NCBI GenBank assembly: GCA_046331245.1
Contig: JAXLRH010000001.1
Span: 310,001-374,000, forward strand
Length of the DNA: 64,000 nucleotides
Source of the DNA: SSF14 sp046331245
GTDB lineage: Bacteria > Actinomycetota > Acidimicrobiia > Acidimicrobiales > Microtrichaceae
Reading direction: 5' to 3'
The position numbers were made by a program, and so were the translations under genes. Below the pieces are notes generated by a model that saw only the letters and a list, made by a program, of their open reading frames with translations, was not told the DNA's origin and did no database searches. Below, in pieces: positions 18,984 to 27,684 of this stretch (positions are counted from its first letter, which is position 1; each line of letters opens with the position of its first letter).

Positions 18984-19811
18984 ATGGGCATCTTGCGGCG
19001 GACGATGGAGACGAGGCGGTGGCTGCTGGTGGTCCCGGTGGTGCTCCTCGCCGGTGTCGGTGTCGTGGGCGGTCTGCTGCTGTGGGGCGGGTCGTCCGGT
19101 CGACCGGCGACGGTGGGCGAGGCGAGCCGACGACTCGGGTCGGCTACCTCGCTGCCGCCCGAACCGAAGGTGCTCCGCCCGGAGCAGGGCGTGTACCTCT
19201 ACACCGGCACCGGCACCGACGCGTTGAGCAAGCCTGCACGCTCGCAGACCGAGGGGCCCGACATGCCGGCGACCGTCACCCACCGGGGCGACGGCTGCTG
19301 GACGTTCCGCATCGACTACCACACGAACCACTGGCAGTCGTGGGTGTACTGCCCGAAATCAGGCGGCCTCGACGAGCAGGGCGGCTCGACGTACCAGAAG
19401 TGGGACTTCGGCGTGTTCGTCAACGAGTCGACGAGCACGTTCGAGTGCCCGTCCTCGCCCACGATCCGCGCCGGGGAGCAACCGGGCGACACGTGGACCC
19501 AGACCTGTCACAGCGTCGGGACCGACGCGGCCGGAGCGTCGCAGACCACCGGGCCGTACCGCTACGTCGGCACGGAGACCCTCCGCATCGGCACGGAGGA
19601 CGTGCCGGCCCTGCACTTCCACCGCGAGCGCACGATGTCCGGCTCGCAGCGCGGCACCGAGGCGAGCGACGTGTGGTTCTCGGCGTCGGACGGGCTGCCC
19701 CTGCGCAACGAGCGTCACATCGAGGTGCGCACCGACACGATCATCGGCGAGACCGTCTACAGCGAGGACGCGAACTTCGAGCTGGCGTCCACCGTTCCCG
19801 GCCATCTGTGA
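18984..19811 (+). CDS. Membrane-anchored extracellular protein of unknown family
   Basis: A 275-residue protein. A basic N-terminus is followed by one hydrophobic helix (LLVVPVVLLAGVGVVGGLLLW, about residues 14-34), then a soluble extracytoplasmic domain. That domain has GVYLYTGTGTDALS, two candidate disulphide Cys (DGCWTF...WVYCPKSGG) and beta-rich segments. I do not recognise the domain. Start choice: ATG 18984 is exactly 42 bases from the centre of box A and follows GAGGCT-N6, the pattern of its neighbours; an ATG at 18966 is less likely. The PPK2 gene follows with its own box. Confidence 0.65.
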   Translation: MGILRRTMETRRWLLVVPVVLLAGVGVVGGLLLWGGSSGRPATVGEASRRLGSATSLPPEPKVLRPEQGVYLYTGTGTDALSKPARSQTEGPDMPATVTHRGDGCWTFRIDYHTNHWQSWVYCPKSGGLDEQGGSTYQKWDFGVFVNESTSTFECPSSPTIRAGEQPGDTWTQTCHSVGTDAAGASQTTGPYRYVGTETLRIGTEDVPALHFHRERTMSGSQRGTEASDVWFSASDGLPLRNERHIEVRTDTIIGETVYSEDANFELASTVPGHL

Positions 19812-19821
19812 CCTTCGCCCC
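19809..19821 (+). promoter_or_regulatory. DosR-like box B upstream of ppk2
   Basis: TGACCTTCGCCCC, overlapping the end of the upstream gene. The centre (19815) is exactly 42 bases before ATG 19857, and a GACCAT hexamer lies six bases before that ATG. Confidence 0.6.
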
Positions 19822-19856
19822 TGGCCCGCCGGGCTGGGGTGGACGACCATTCCTCG

Positions 19857-20960
19857 ATGACCCAGACGACACCCGTGTCCGCCGGCGACGTGGCCCCCGA
19901 CCTCTCCGAGGACGGCATCCGGGACCACGTCGTGGAGGAGTCCTCCGACGCGGCCCTGGGGCCCACGATCAACGCGGTCCGTGACATCCTGCGCGACGCC
20001 CACACCGACGACCTCCGCGCCGTGGCCCAGTGGCTGCAGGCGCTGCTCGAGGGACAGTCCGCCGACGACATTTCGGAGCTCGGGGCGATGCTCGCCCAGG
20101 ACGAGCCCCTGTGGGGCACCCTCCCGATGCCCGACGACACCGAGCTCGCCGACGACTGGCGTTCGGGTGGCTACCCGTACCGCAACCTGATGTCGCGCAA
20201 GAGCTACGAGCGTCAGAAGTACGAGCTCCAGGTCGAGCTCCTGAAGCTGCAGGCGTGGGTCAAGGACACCGGCCAGCGGATCGTGATCGTGTTCGAGGGC
20301 CGTGACGCCGCCGGTAAGGGCGGCACGATCAAGCGGTTCATGGAGCACCTCAACCCCCGCGGCGCGCGGGTGGTGGCGCTCGAGAAGCCGTCGGAGGCCG
20401 AGCAGGGCCAGTGGTACTTCCAGCGGTACGTCCAGCACCTGCCGACCGCCGGCGAGATCGTCCTCTTCGACCGGTCCTGGTACAACCGCGCCGGCGTCGA
20501 GCGCGTCATGGGCTTCTGCACCGAGGAGGAGTACCGCGAGTTCCTCCAGCAGGCGCCGCTGTTCGAGCAGAGCCTCACGCGCAGCGGGGTGCACGTCCTG
20601 AAGTTCTGGTTCTCGGTGAGCCGCGAGGAGCAGCGCCGCCGGTTCCGCGAGCGCGAGCGCCACCCGCTGAAGCAGTGGAAGCTGTCGCCCATCGACCTCG
20701 CGTCGCTCGACAAGTGGGACCAGTACACGGTGGCCAAGGAGGCGATGTTCCTCCACACCGACACCTCGGAGGCGCCGTGGACGGTGATCAAGTCGGACTG
20801 CAAGAAGCGGGCCCGCCTCAATACGATGCGCTACGTGCTCCACAAGCTGCCGTACGCGGGGAAGGACCTCGACCGGATCGGTCCGCTCGACCCGCTCTTG
20901 GTCGGGCGCGCCGAGGTCGTCTACGAGATCGACGAGCGGCCGGCTCAGAACCCCGCCTGA
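19857..20960 (+). CDS. ppk2: Polyphosphate kinase 2
   Basis: A 367-residue PPK2-family kinase, which transfers phosphate between inorganic polyphosphate and nucleotides. Walker A is VFEGRDAAGKGGTIKRF (about residue 145), the lid region GARVVALEKPSEAEQGQWYF, and Walker B LFDRSWYNRAGVERVMGF. The C-terminal KQWKLSPIDLASLDKWDQYT is conserved. About 110 extra N-terminal residues precede the kinase domain. The start at 19857 is fixed by box B and leaderless spacing; a GTG at 19839 is the alternative. Placing it under a dormancy-type box suggests polyphosphate-driven energy supply in stress. It heads an operon with the next two genes. Confidence 0.93.
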   Translation: MTQTTPVSAGDVAPDLSEDGIRDHVVEESSDAALGPTINAVRDILRDAHTDDLRAVAQWLQALLEGQSADDISELGAMLAQDEPLWGTLPMPDDTELADDWRSGGYPYRNLMSRKSYERQKYELQVELLKLQAWVKDTGQRIVIVFEGRDAAGKGGTIKRFMEHLNPRGARVVALEKPSEAEQGQWYFQRYVQHLPTAGEIVLFDRSWYNRAGVERVMGFCTEEEYREFLQQAPLFEQSLTRSGVHVLKFWFSVSREEQRRRFRERERHPLKQWKLSPIDLASLDKWDQYTVAKEAMFLHTDTSEAPWTVIKSDCKKRARLNTMRYVLHKLPYAGKDLDRIGPLDPLLVGRAEVVYEIDERPAQNPA

Positions 20961-20968
20961 CGCGACGC

Positions 20969-21985
20969 ATGGCCGGCCCCATCGACCCCCGGGTCCGGCG
21001 TCGAATCGTCACCGTCGTCGCGCTGATCGTGTTCGGCGTGGTCGTCTGGGCGTCGCGCTCCACGGCGATCGATGCCGTGCGAGCGCTCCGCCACGCCGAT
21101 TGGAGCTGGGTCGCTGCCGCGTCGGTCGCCGAGGTCGTGATGTACCTGACGCTGGGCGGCCTGCTCGTCCGCCTGTTCCGGCATCAACTCGCGCTCTCGT
21201 TCCCCACGGGAACGGCCGTCGCCCTCGTCGTCTACGGGCTCGGCGGCATCATGCCCGCCTCGCCGGCCGAGGGCATGTCCGCGGCGGCCGTCGAGCTGCG
21301 TCGTCGTGGGGTCCCGGTCGGGGATGCTGCCCGCACCCTGGTGCTGTCCGAGTGGGAGCGGTTCGTCGCGCTCGCGATCCTCGTCGCGGTCGATCAGGTC
21401 GTGGCCGTCCTCAACGGCCGACCGCTCCACCTGAGTCTGCCGCTCGCCGTTGCGTTGTCCGCCCTCGTGCTCGTGCTCGCCGGCGTCGCGTCGCGCCTGG
21501 TGCGGGGGAGTGGTGTGGCCCGCGCCGGCGCGCGGATCGGAGCGTGGGCGCGGTCCCGTCGGTTCGCACGCACCCTCCCGCCACGCGGCCACCCCTTCCG
21601 CCGGGAGCCCCTGACCGTGCGCGACCTGCTCGGCGAGCGGCACAACCGGTTCGCGTTGCTGGGGTGGTCGGCCGCCGGATGGCTCGCCGACGCAGGATGC
21701 CTGGCGTTGTGCGTCAAGGCGATGGGCGACGAGCTCGGCCTCGACGCGGTGCTCCTCGCCTACGCCATCGGTGCCGCAGTGGCGATCGTGCCGCTGCTCC
21801 CCGGAGGCCTCGGCGCGGTCGAGGTCGCCGTCCCGGCAGTGCTCCACCGCATGGGTCTTCCGCTCGACACCGCGGTCGCCGCGACCATCCTCTGGCGGGG
21901 ACTCGCGCTCATCGCGCCGGCACTCGCCGGTTCGGTCGCGCTGGTGACGCTACGGTCGGCACGAACCAGGAGGGAGACGGCATGA
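20969..21985 (+). CDS. LPG-synthase-TM/flippase-like (UPF0104) membrane protein
   Basis: A 338-residue polytopic membrane protein with about eight helices. It matches the transmembrane part of lysylphosphatidylglycerol synthases and their stand-alone relatives: GGIMPASPAEGMSAAAVELR, a SEWERFVAL helix, and the C-terminal VPLLPGGLGAVEVAVPAVL loop-helix, which is the strongest family signature. Such proteins are thought to move lipids or lipid-linked precursors. It follows ppk2 by 8 bases and its stop overlaps the next start (ATGA). Confidence 0.82.
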   Translation: MAGPIDPRVRRRIVTVVALIVFGVVVWASRSTAIDAVRALRHADWSWVAAASVAEVVMYLTLGGLLVRLFRHQLALSFPTGTAVALVVYGLGGIMPASPAEGMSAAAVELRRRGVPVGDAARTLVLSEWERFVALAILVAVDQVVAVLNGRPLHLSLPLAVALSALVLVLAGVASRLVRGSGVARAGARIGAWARSRRFARTLPPRGHPFRREPLTVRDLLGERHNRFALLGWSAAGWLADAGCLALCVKAMGDELGLDAVLLAYAIGAAVAIVPLLPGGLGAVEVAVPAVLHRMGLPLDTAVAATILWRGLALIAPALAGSVALVTLRSARTRRETA

Positions 21986-22791
21986 CGGGTTTCGACATCG
22001 GTGAGCTGTTCGGCGTCGCCGGCAAGAAGGTGCTGGTCACCGGTGGCTCGCGGGGCATCGGCGAGATGATCGCCGCCGGGTTCCTCGCGAACGGGGCCAC
22101 CGTGTACATCAGTTCGCGCAAGGCGGACGCCTGCGACGCGACGGCGGCGCGACTCTCCGAGCAGTACGGCGGCACCTGCGTGTCGATCCCCGCCAACCTC
22201 GCCGAGCTCGACGGCATCGACGCGCTCGCGGCGGAGCTGGGCAAGCGGGAGACCCAGCTCGACGTGCTCGTCAACAACGCCGGTGTCTCCTGGGGCGCCT
22301 CCATCGACGAGTTCCCCGAGCTCGGCTGGGACAAGGTGTTCGACACCAACGTGAAGGGCGTCTTCTTCGTCACCCAGCGCCTGCTGCCGTTGCTCGAGGC
22401 GGGCGCGACGGCGGAGGACCCGTCGCGGGTCATCAACATCGGGTCGATCGACGGCATCAAGTCGCCGGCGTTCGACACCGTGTCCTACGGCCCGTCGAAG
22501 GCCGCGGTGCACGCGCTCACCAGCCAGCTCGCCTCGAAGCTCGTGCGCCGCAACATCCTCGTCAACGCGATCGCCCCCGGCCCCTTCCCGACGTGGATGC
22601 TCAGCACCGGCGTCGGCACCGGCGGCGACGTCGACGGGACCGACTGGGAGGCGATCGGCCGCACGATGCCGCGCGGTCGCGTGGGCACGCCGGAGGACAT
22701 CGCCGGCCTGGCGATCTTCCTGTCGTCGCGCGCCGGCGCCTTCACCGTCGGTGAGGTCATCACCTGCGACGGCGGCATCGTCGTCTCCTGA
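21982..22791 (+). CDS. SDR family oxidoreductase
   Basis: A 269-residue short-chain dehydrogenase. It has TGGSRGIGEMIAAGF near residue 21, NNAGVSWGAS near 95, NIGSIDGI with the catalytic Ser, YGPSKAAVHALTSQLA with the Tyr-Lys pair, and VGEVITCDGG at the end. It resembles 3-ketoacyl-ACP/RhlG-type reductases. It is translationally coupled to the flippase-like gene by ATGA overlap and so belongs to the ppk2 transcript. The substrate is unknown. Confidence 0.88.
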   Translation: MTGFDIGELFGVAGKKVLVTGGSRGIGEMIAAGFLANGATVYISSRKADACDATAARLSEQYGGTCVSIPANLAELDGIDALAAELGKRETQLDVLVNNAGVSWGASIDEFPELGWDKVFDTNVKGVFFVTQRLLPLLEAGATAEDPSRVINIGSIDGIKSPAFDTVSYGPSKAAVHALTSQLASKLVRRNILVNAIAPGPFPTWMLSTGVGTGGDVDGTDWEAIGRTMPRGRVGTPEDIAGLAIFLSSRAGAFTVGEVITCDGGIVVS

Positions 22792-22803
22792 CGAGCGCGC
22801 CGC

Positions 22804-25080
22804 TCACTCGCCGGCAGGTTCGGCGAGCGAGAGGTAGCCCTCCTCCTCCTGGATGTTGTGCAGGAGGAAGATCGCGTGGAGGCCGTACAGGATGCGGCGG
22901 AGCTCGCCGAGGTCGTCGGCCTCCGTGCGGACGGGGCCGGTTCCGGCGCCGGCCGCCTCGGCGCGGTCACGTCGCCGTTCGATGTCGGCGACGACGGCGG
23001 CGAGCCGATCGGTCTGGCGCACGATCTCGACGTGGCTGCGTGCCATCGCGGCCGTAGGGTCCGAGCCGCCGAGCGCGAGCTCGACCACCGGGTACAGCTC
23101 GGCGGCCTCGGCGAGCTCGTGAGGGATGAGATCGTTGCGGAGGAGCGCCAACGCGCTCCTCGCTCCGGCGAGGTCGTCGTCCAACCCACCCCGACCCATC
23201 GAGTGCGCGATCTGGAGGAGATGATCGAGGCGGGGTCGCATCACGTCGTGCTCGCGCTCGAACCGGCGGGCGATCTCGGCATCGCCACCACGCAGGAGCG
23301 GCTGGTCGTCGTGGCTGCGGAGGGCTCGGAGTGCGTTCAGGATGACGGTGACGTCGATGACCTCCTGGACGACCGCGCCGAGGGCCGGCGGCAACCATCC
23401 GGCGAACGCGACGCACATGGCCACGACCGAGAGGACCATGCCCGCGGTCGCGCTCTGCGCGGCGATGCGCCTCGACCGCTGGGCGATCGCCACCGCCTCC
23501 GCCAGCCGGTCGAGGCGGTCCAGCGCGAGCACCACGTCGGCGGACTCGGTGGCCGCGGTGCCCCCGCGGGCGCCCATCGCGATGCCGATGTCCGCGGCAG
23601 CGAGCGCCGGGGCGTCGTTGATCCCGTCGCCGACCATCGCGACCACGTCGCCGCCCTCCTGGGACCGCCGGATGTCGGCGACCTTCGCCGCGGGCGTCCG
23701 CGCCGCGAGCACGTCGTCGAGATCGAGCAGCGTGCCGACCGCCGCGGCCGGGCCGGGCTGATCGCCGGACGCCATCACCAGGCGGCGGGCGCCGAGCGAC
23801 CGCAGTCGCCGGAGTGTGCGCGTCGCCTCCGGCCGTACCCGGTCCGCGAGCACGATCGCGCCGGCGACGACGGAGTCGACCTCGACGACCACCGTGGTGC
23901 CGTCGCAGCGTGCGGCCTGCGCAAGCGCCGCCCGGACGACCGGGTCGTCCGTGTCCGCGCCGAGCCAGGCGGCGCGACCGATCCGCACATGACGCCCGTC
24001 GACCGTGCCCTGCGTGCCGCCGCCCGCGACCTCCACGACCTCGGTCGCCGCCGACAGGGCGAGCCCACGGGTGCGCGCCCCGCGAACGATCCCTTCGGCG
24101 ATGACGTGCGACGACAGCTGATCGAGGGACGCAGCGAGCGCGATCACGTCGTCGGCGCGGACGCCGTCGGTCGCCACGACCGACACCAGCTCCGGCCGGC
24201 CCACGGTGAGCGTGCCGGTCTTGTCGAAGAACATCACCCGCACGCGCGCCAGCTGCTCGAGCACGGCGCCGCCCTTCACGACTACGCCCCGTGCGGCGGC
24301 GCGCGACAGGCCCGACGACACGGCGATGGGGACGGCCAGGATGAGCGGGCACGGTGTGGCGACCACGAGCACCGCCACCGCACGCGAGAGATGGCCCGAC
24401 CACGCCCAGGCGCCGCCGGCCATCGCGAGGCCGACGGCGAGGAACGCGAGCGCCGACCGATCGGCGAGCCGCACCAGCGGAGCGTTCGTGGCGTTGGCCT
24501 CGCCGGCCATGCGGACGATGCCGGCGTAGGCGCTGTCCGCGGCGCTGCTCGTCGCCTCGATGCGGAACGGCGCGCCGCCGTTGACCGTGCCGCTCGACAC
24601 GGCGTCGCCGGCGACGAGCAGCCGGGGGAGGGGCTCGCCCGTGACGGCGCTCTCGTCGACCACGGCATCGTCGTCGAGGAGGCGCCCGTCGACCGGCACG
24701 ACCTCCGACGCGGCGACGATGATCTCGTCACCCGGTGCGACCTCCTCGATCGGGGTCGTCTCGATACCGGTCGCGGTGCGCCGGCGCGCGTGGCGCGGTT
24801 GACGGTCGATCAACGCCCGCAGCTCCCGGCCGGCCCGGTGCGCGGCCCGCGCCTCGAGGCCCAGGCCCGTGGCGAGCATCACGGTGATGACGGCGGCGGC
24901 GAGCGACTCGCCGGTGAAGATCGCGCCGACCACCGCCAGCAGGGCGAGGACGTCGGCGCCGACACGGCCCGCTCGCGCGGTCCGGATCACCGACCACGCG
25001 GCGATGCCCACGCCGACGAACCCGACGACCGTCCAAACGCGGCTCCACCCGGCGAACTCGACCACGGACAGGATGCTCAC
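22804..25080 (-). CDS. P1B-type metal ATPase with C-terminal hemerythrin domain (P1B-5-like)
   Basis: A 758-residue fusion. Residues 1-600 are a P1B transport ATPase: an actuator domain with ESAVTGEPLP, the metal-site motif ATPCPLILAVPIAVSSG in the membrane, the phosphorylation site DKTGTLT and hinge VGDGINDAPALAAADIG. Residues about 615-758 form a hemerythrin-like bundle (EREHDVMRPRLDHLL, PHELAEAAELYPVV, LLHNIQEEEGYLSL). A TPC motif plus a hemerythrin domain defines the P1B-5 class, implicated in Ni/Fe export. There is no N-terminal heavy-metal domain. GTG 25080 is the chosen start because the DosR-like box centre is exactly 42 bases upstream. Confidence 0.9.
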   Translation of the reverse strand: MSILSVVEFAGWSRVWTVVGFVGVGIAAWSVIRTARAGRVGADVLALLAVVGAIFTGESLAAAVITVMLATGLGLEARAAHRAGRELRALIDRQPRHARRRTATGIETTPIEEVAPGDEIIVAASEVVPVDGRLLDDDAVVDESAVTGEPLPRLLVAGDAVSSGTVNGGAPFRIEATSSAADSAYAGIVRMAGEANATNAPLVRLADRSALAFLAVGLAMAGGAWAWSGHLSRAVAVLVVATPCPLILAVPIAVSSGLSRAAARGVVVKGGAVLEQLARVRVMFFDKTGTLTVGRPELVSVVATDGVRADDVIALAASLDQLSSHVIAEGIVRGARTRGLALSAATEVVEVAGGGTQGTVDGRHVRIGRAAWLGADTDDPVVRAALAQAARCDGTTVVVEVDSVVAGAIVLADRVRPEATRTLRRLRSLGARRLVMASGDQPGPAAAVGTLLDLDDVLAARTPAAKVADIRRSQEGGDVVAMVGDGINDAPALAAADIGIAMGARGGTAATESADVVLALDRLDRLAEAVAIAQRSRRIAAQSATAGMVLSVVAMCVAFAGWLPPALGAVVQEVIDVTVILNALRALRSHDDQPLLRGGDAEIARRFEREHDVMRPRLDHLLQIAHSMGRGGLDDDLAGARSALALLRNDLIPHELAEAAELYPVVELALGGSDPTAAMARSHVEIVRQTDRLAAVVADIERRRDRAEAAGAGTGPVRTEADDLGELRRILYGLHAIFLLHNIQEEEGYLSLAEPAGE

Positions 25081-25115
25081 GCTGACAGCCAACCGGACCC
25101 GGCGCACGGCGAACA

Positions 25116-25128
25116 GGGCCGAAGGACC
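25116..25128 (-). promoter_or_regulatory. DosR-like box C upstream of the metal ATPase
   Basis: On the minus strand it reads ACGGTCCTTCGGCCCTG, among the best matches in the window. The centre (25122) is 42 bases before GTG 25080, and TTGGCT lies six bases before the GTG. Confidence 0.65.
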
Positions 25129-25165
25129 GTGCCGACCGACGCTGCCGACCGACGGCGCCTGCCGT

Positions 25166-26519
25166 CTACCGGACGGTGACCGCCCCGTCGTCGTGGCCCC
25201 AGGCCTCGGAGACCTCGGCCGGCGTGCGGCCGGTGAGCACGGCGGCCGCCTGCAGCGCCGCCCCGCGTGCGACGAGCTCGTCGGTGCCGGGCACGCTGAT
25301 CGGGCGGCCGGTCATGGCGACGACAACGCTGCGGTAGGCGGGGCTGTGCGACCCGCCACCGATCAGCCACACGCGTGCGTCGTCGCCTGGCTCGTCGGCG
25401 CCGGACAGCAGTGCCGCTCCGGCGAGGAGGTTGCGCACGACACCCTCCACCGCCGCTCGTGCGAGGTCCTGGCGGGACACGTCGGAGCGGATGCCGGTGA
25501 GCGTGCCCGTCGCGTCCGGCAGGTTGGGCGTGCGTTCGCCGTCGAGGTACGGGAGCAACTCGAGGCCGTTGGCGCCGGCCGGCGCGTCCAGCGCGAGCGC
25601 GTCCAGGCCCGCCGCGTCGACACCGAGGAGGCGCGCCACCGCATCGGTCACCTTCGTCGCGTTCAGCGTGCAGACGAGCGGGAGGAACCGCCCGGTGGCG
25701 TCGGCGAATCCGGCCACCGTCCCGGTCGGGTCGTGGCTCGGGCGATCGCTCACGCAGAACGCCGTCCCGCTCGTTCCCAGACTCAACGCCAGGGTCGCCC
25801 GGGCGCAGGCCCAACCCCAGCGCCGCGGCCATGTTGTCGCCGGTGCCCGGCGCGACGAGCACGCCGTTCCAGGAGCCGGCGGCCTCGGTGGGCCCGAGCA
25901 CCTCGGGCAGCGTGCTCTCCCACGACCGACTCGGGTCGACGAGGGCGAGCAGATCGTCGCGGTAGCGGCCTTCGCTCGGCGACCACCAACCGGTGCCGGA
26001 CGCGTCGCCCCGGTCGGTGGTGAACCGGCCGGTGAGCCGTGACGTGAGCCAGTCGTGGGGCAGCAGCACCCGGGCGACCCGGCCGAAGACCTCGGACTCG
26101 TTGCGTCGGAGCCAAGCCAGCTTGGTGATCGTGAAGCTCGGCACCGGCACGCTCCCGCACGCCTCGGCCCACGCCTCGGGCCCGATTTCCGCCACCAGGG
26201 CGTCGGCATCGGGGGCCGACTCCGTGTCGTTCCACAACTTCGCCGGGCGCAGCACCTCACCGGCGTCGTCGAGCACGACGAGGCCGTGTTGCTGCGCCGC
26301 GATCGAGATGGCCGCCGGCCGGTGCTCGGCGAACACGCCGGCCTCGGTGCACGCCGACTCGAACGCGGTCCACCATGCCCGCGGATGCTGTTCGCTGTGC
26401 GGGGGAGTGGTGGGCGGATGTGGGGCCCGGCCTCGCGCCACGAGCTCGCCCGTGTCCGCGTCGCGGACGTCCACCTTGCAGGCGGACGTCGACGAGTCGA
26501 CCCCGACGACCAGTGGCAT
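25166..26519 (-). pseudogene. xylB: Xylulokinase, one-base frameshift
   Basis: An FGGY-family sugar kinase next to xylose isomerase. It starts MPLVVGVDSSTSACKVDVRD with the ATP-site loop, then ISIAAQQHGLVVLDDAGEVLRPAKLWND, LPHDWLTSRLTG and GTGDNMAAALGLGLRPGD. The frame then changes and resumes with LALSLGTSGTAFCVSD and the C-terminal domain WLIGGGSHSPAYRSVV...GRTPAEV. One extra G in the GGG at 25792-25794 explains it; removing it gives a normal 450-residue kinase. ATG 26519 overlaps the xylA stop (TGATG), so the genes are coupled. Confidence 0.85.
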
Positions 26520-27667
26520 CAGCGCACGCCGAGGAGGAGCTCGGTGATCAGCTGGTCGAGGCGTTCGTGTCCGTAGCCCCGCGTGAGCGCCTGCTCGTCG
26601 AACGTCGCCGTACGGATCTCGTCGAGTGGGCCCGTCCGCTCGGCAAGCCCCGCGGCGTTGGTCGCGGCGAGGGCCTCCTGGATGTCGGCGTCGTCGCGCA
26701 TGCGCTCGGCCTTCTCCTTGAGGATCAGGTAGGTGCGGATGCAGCCGCGGGCGAAGTCCCACACGCCTTCGGCGTCCTCGGTGCGGTAGGGATGCGCGTC
26801 GAAGTGCCGCATCCCGTCCCAGCCGGAGTCCTCGAGGAGACGCACGAGGTAGAAGGCGTCGCGGATGCCCTCCGACCCGAAGCGGAAGTCCTGGTCGAAC
26901 TTGCCGATCCGCTGCGCGTTGAGGTCGATGTGGAACAGCTTCCCGTGCCAGAGCGCCTGCGCGACCCCGTGGGTCACGTTGAGGCCCGACATCGTCTCGT
27001 GGGCGAACTCGGGGTTGAGGCCCACCATCTCGGGCCACTCCAGCTCGTCGATGAACGCCAACGCGTGACCGACGGTGGGCAGGAACATGTCGCCACGCGG
27101 CTCGTTGGGCTTGGGTTCGAGCGCGATGCGCGTGCCGTACCCGCGCTCGCGGATGTGCTCGCAGCAGAGGTCGACCGCCTCCTTGTAGCGGTCGAGCGCG
27201 TGCCGCACGTCCTTGGCCGCGTCGACCTCCACGCCCTCCCGGCCACCCCACAGCACGAACACCTCGGCGCCGAACTCGGCGCCGAGGTCGATGGCGTCGA
27301 TCGCCTTCCGGACGGCGAGGCGACGGATGTCGCGGTCGTTGGCCGTGAACGCTCCGTCCTTGAACACGGGACGGCTGAAGAGGTTGACCGTGGTCATCGG
27401 CACCTTCATGCCGGTGTCGTCGAGCACGGCGTGGAAGCGCCCGAGGATCGCGTCGCGCTCGGCAGACGTCGCGCCGGGCGGCACGAGGTCGTCGTCGTGG
27501 AACGTCACGCCGTACGCCCCGGCCTCCGACATGCGGCGCACCGACTCCACCGGGTCCAACGGAGCGCGGACCTCGTGGCCGAACGGATCGCGACCCTGGT
27601 TGCCCACGGTCCAGAGGCCGAACGTGAAGTGGTGCTCGGGGCGCGGCGTGAGGTGATCGTCGGTCAT
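26519..27667 (-). CDS. xylA: Xylose isomerase
   Basis: A 382-residue actinobacterial-type (class I) xylose isomerase converting D-xylose to D-xylulose. It has FTFGLWTVGNQGRDPFG at the N-terminus, VTFHDDDLVPPG carrying the catalytic His, FVLWGGREGVE, metal-ligand strand IALEPKPNEPRGDMFLPT, GLNPEFAHETMSGL, LFHIDLNAQRIGKFDQDFRFG and HFDAHPYR. All metal-ligand segments appear intact. ATG 27667 is weakly supported by GGGGCG upstream. Together with xylB it forms a two-gene catabolic operon lying between members of the stress block. Confidence 0.95.
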   Translation of the reverse strand: MTDDHLTPRPEHHFTFGLWTVGNQGRDPFGHEVRAPLDPVESVRRMSEAGAYGVTFHDDDLVPPGATSAERDAILGRFHAVLDDTGMKVPMTTVNLFSRPVFKDGAFTANDRDIRRLAVRKAIDAIDLGAEFGAEVFVLWGGREGVEVDAAKDVRHALDRYKEAVDLCCEHIRERGYGTRIALEPKPNEPRGDMFLPTVGHALAFIDELEWPEMVGLNPEFAHETMSGLNVTHGVAQALWHGKLFHIDLNAQRIGKFDQDFRFGSEGIRDAFYLVRLLEDSGWDGMRHFDAHPYRTEDAEGVWDFARGCIRTYLILKEKAERMRDDADIQEALAATNAAGLAERTGPLDEIRTATFDEQALTRGYGHERLDQLITELLLGVR

Positions 27668-27684
27668 CGCCCCAGTCTGGTGGT

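Noticed and set aside
22804..25107. Longer start (ATG 25107) for the metal ATPase
   Set aside because: It would overlap the predicted transcript start; GTG 25080 fits box C exactly and begins the first hydrophobic segment.
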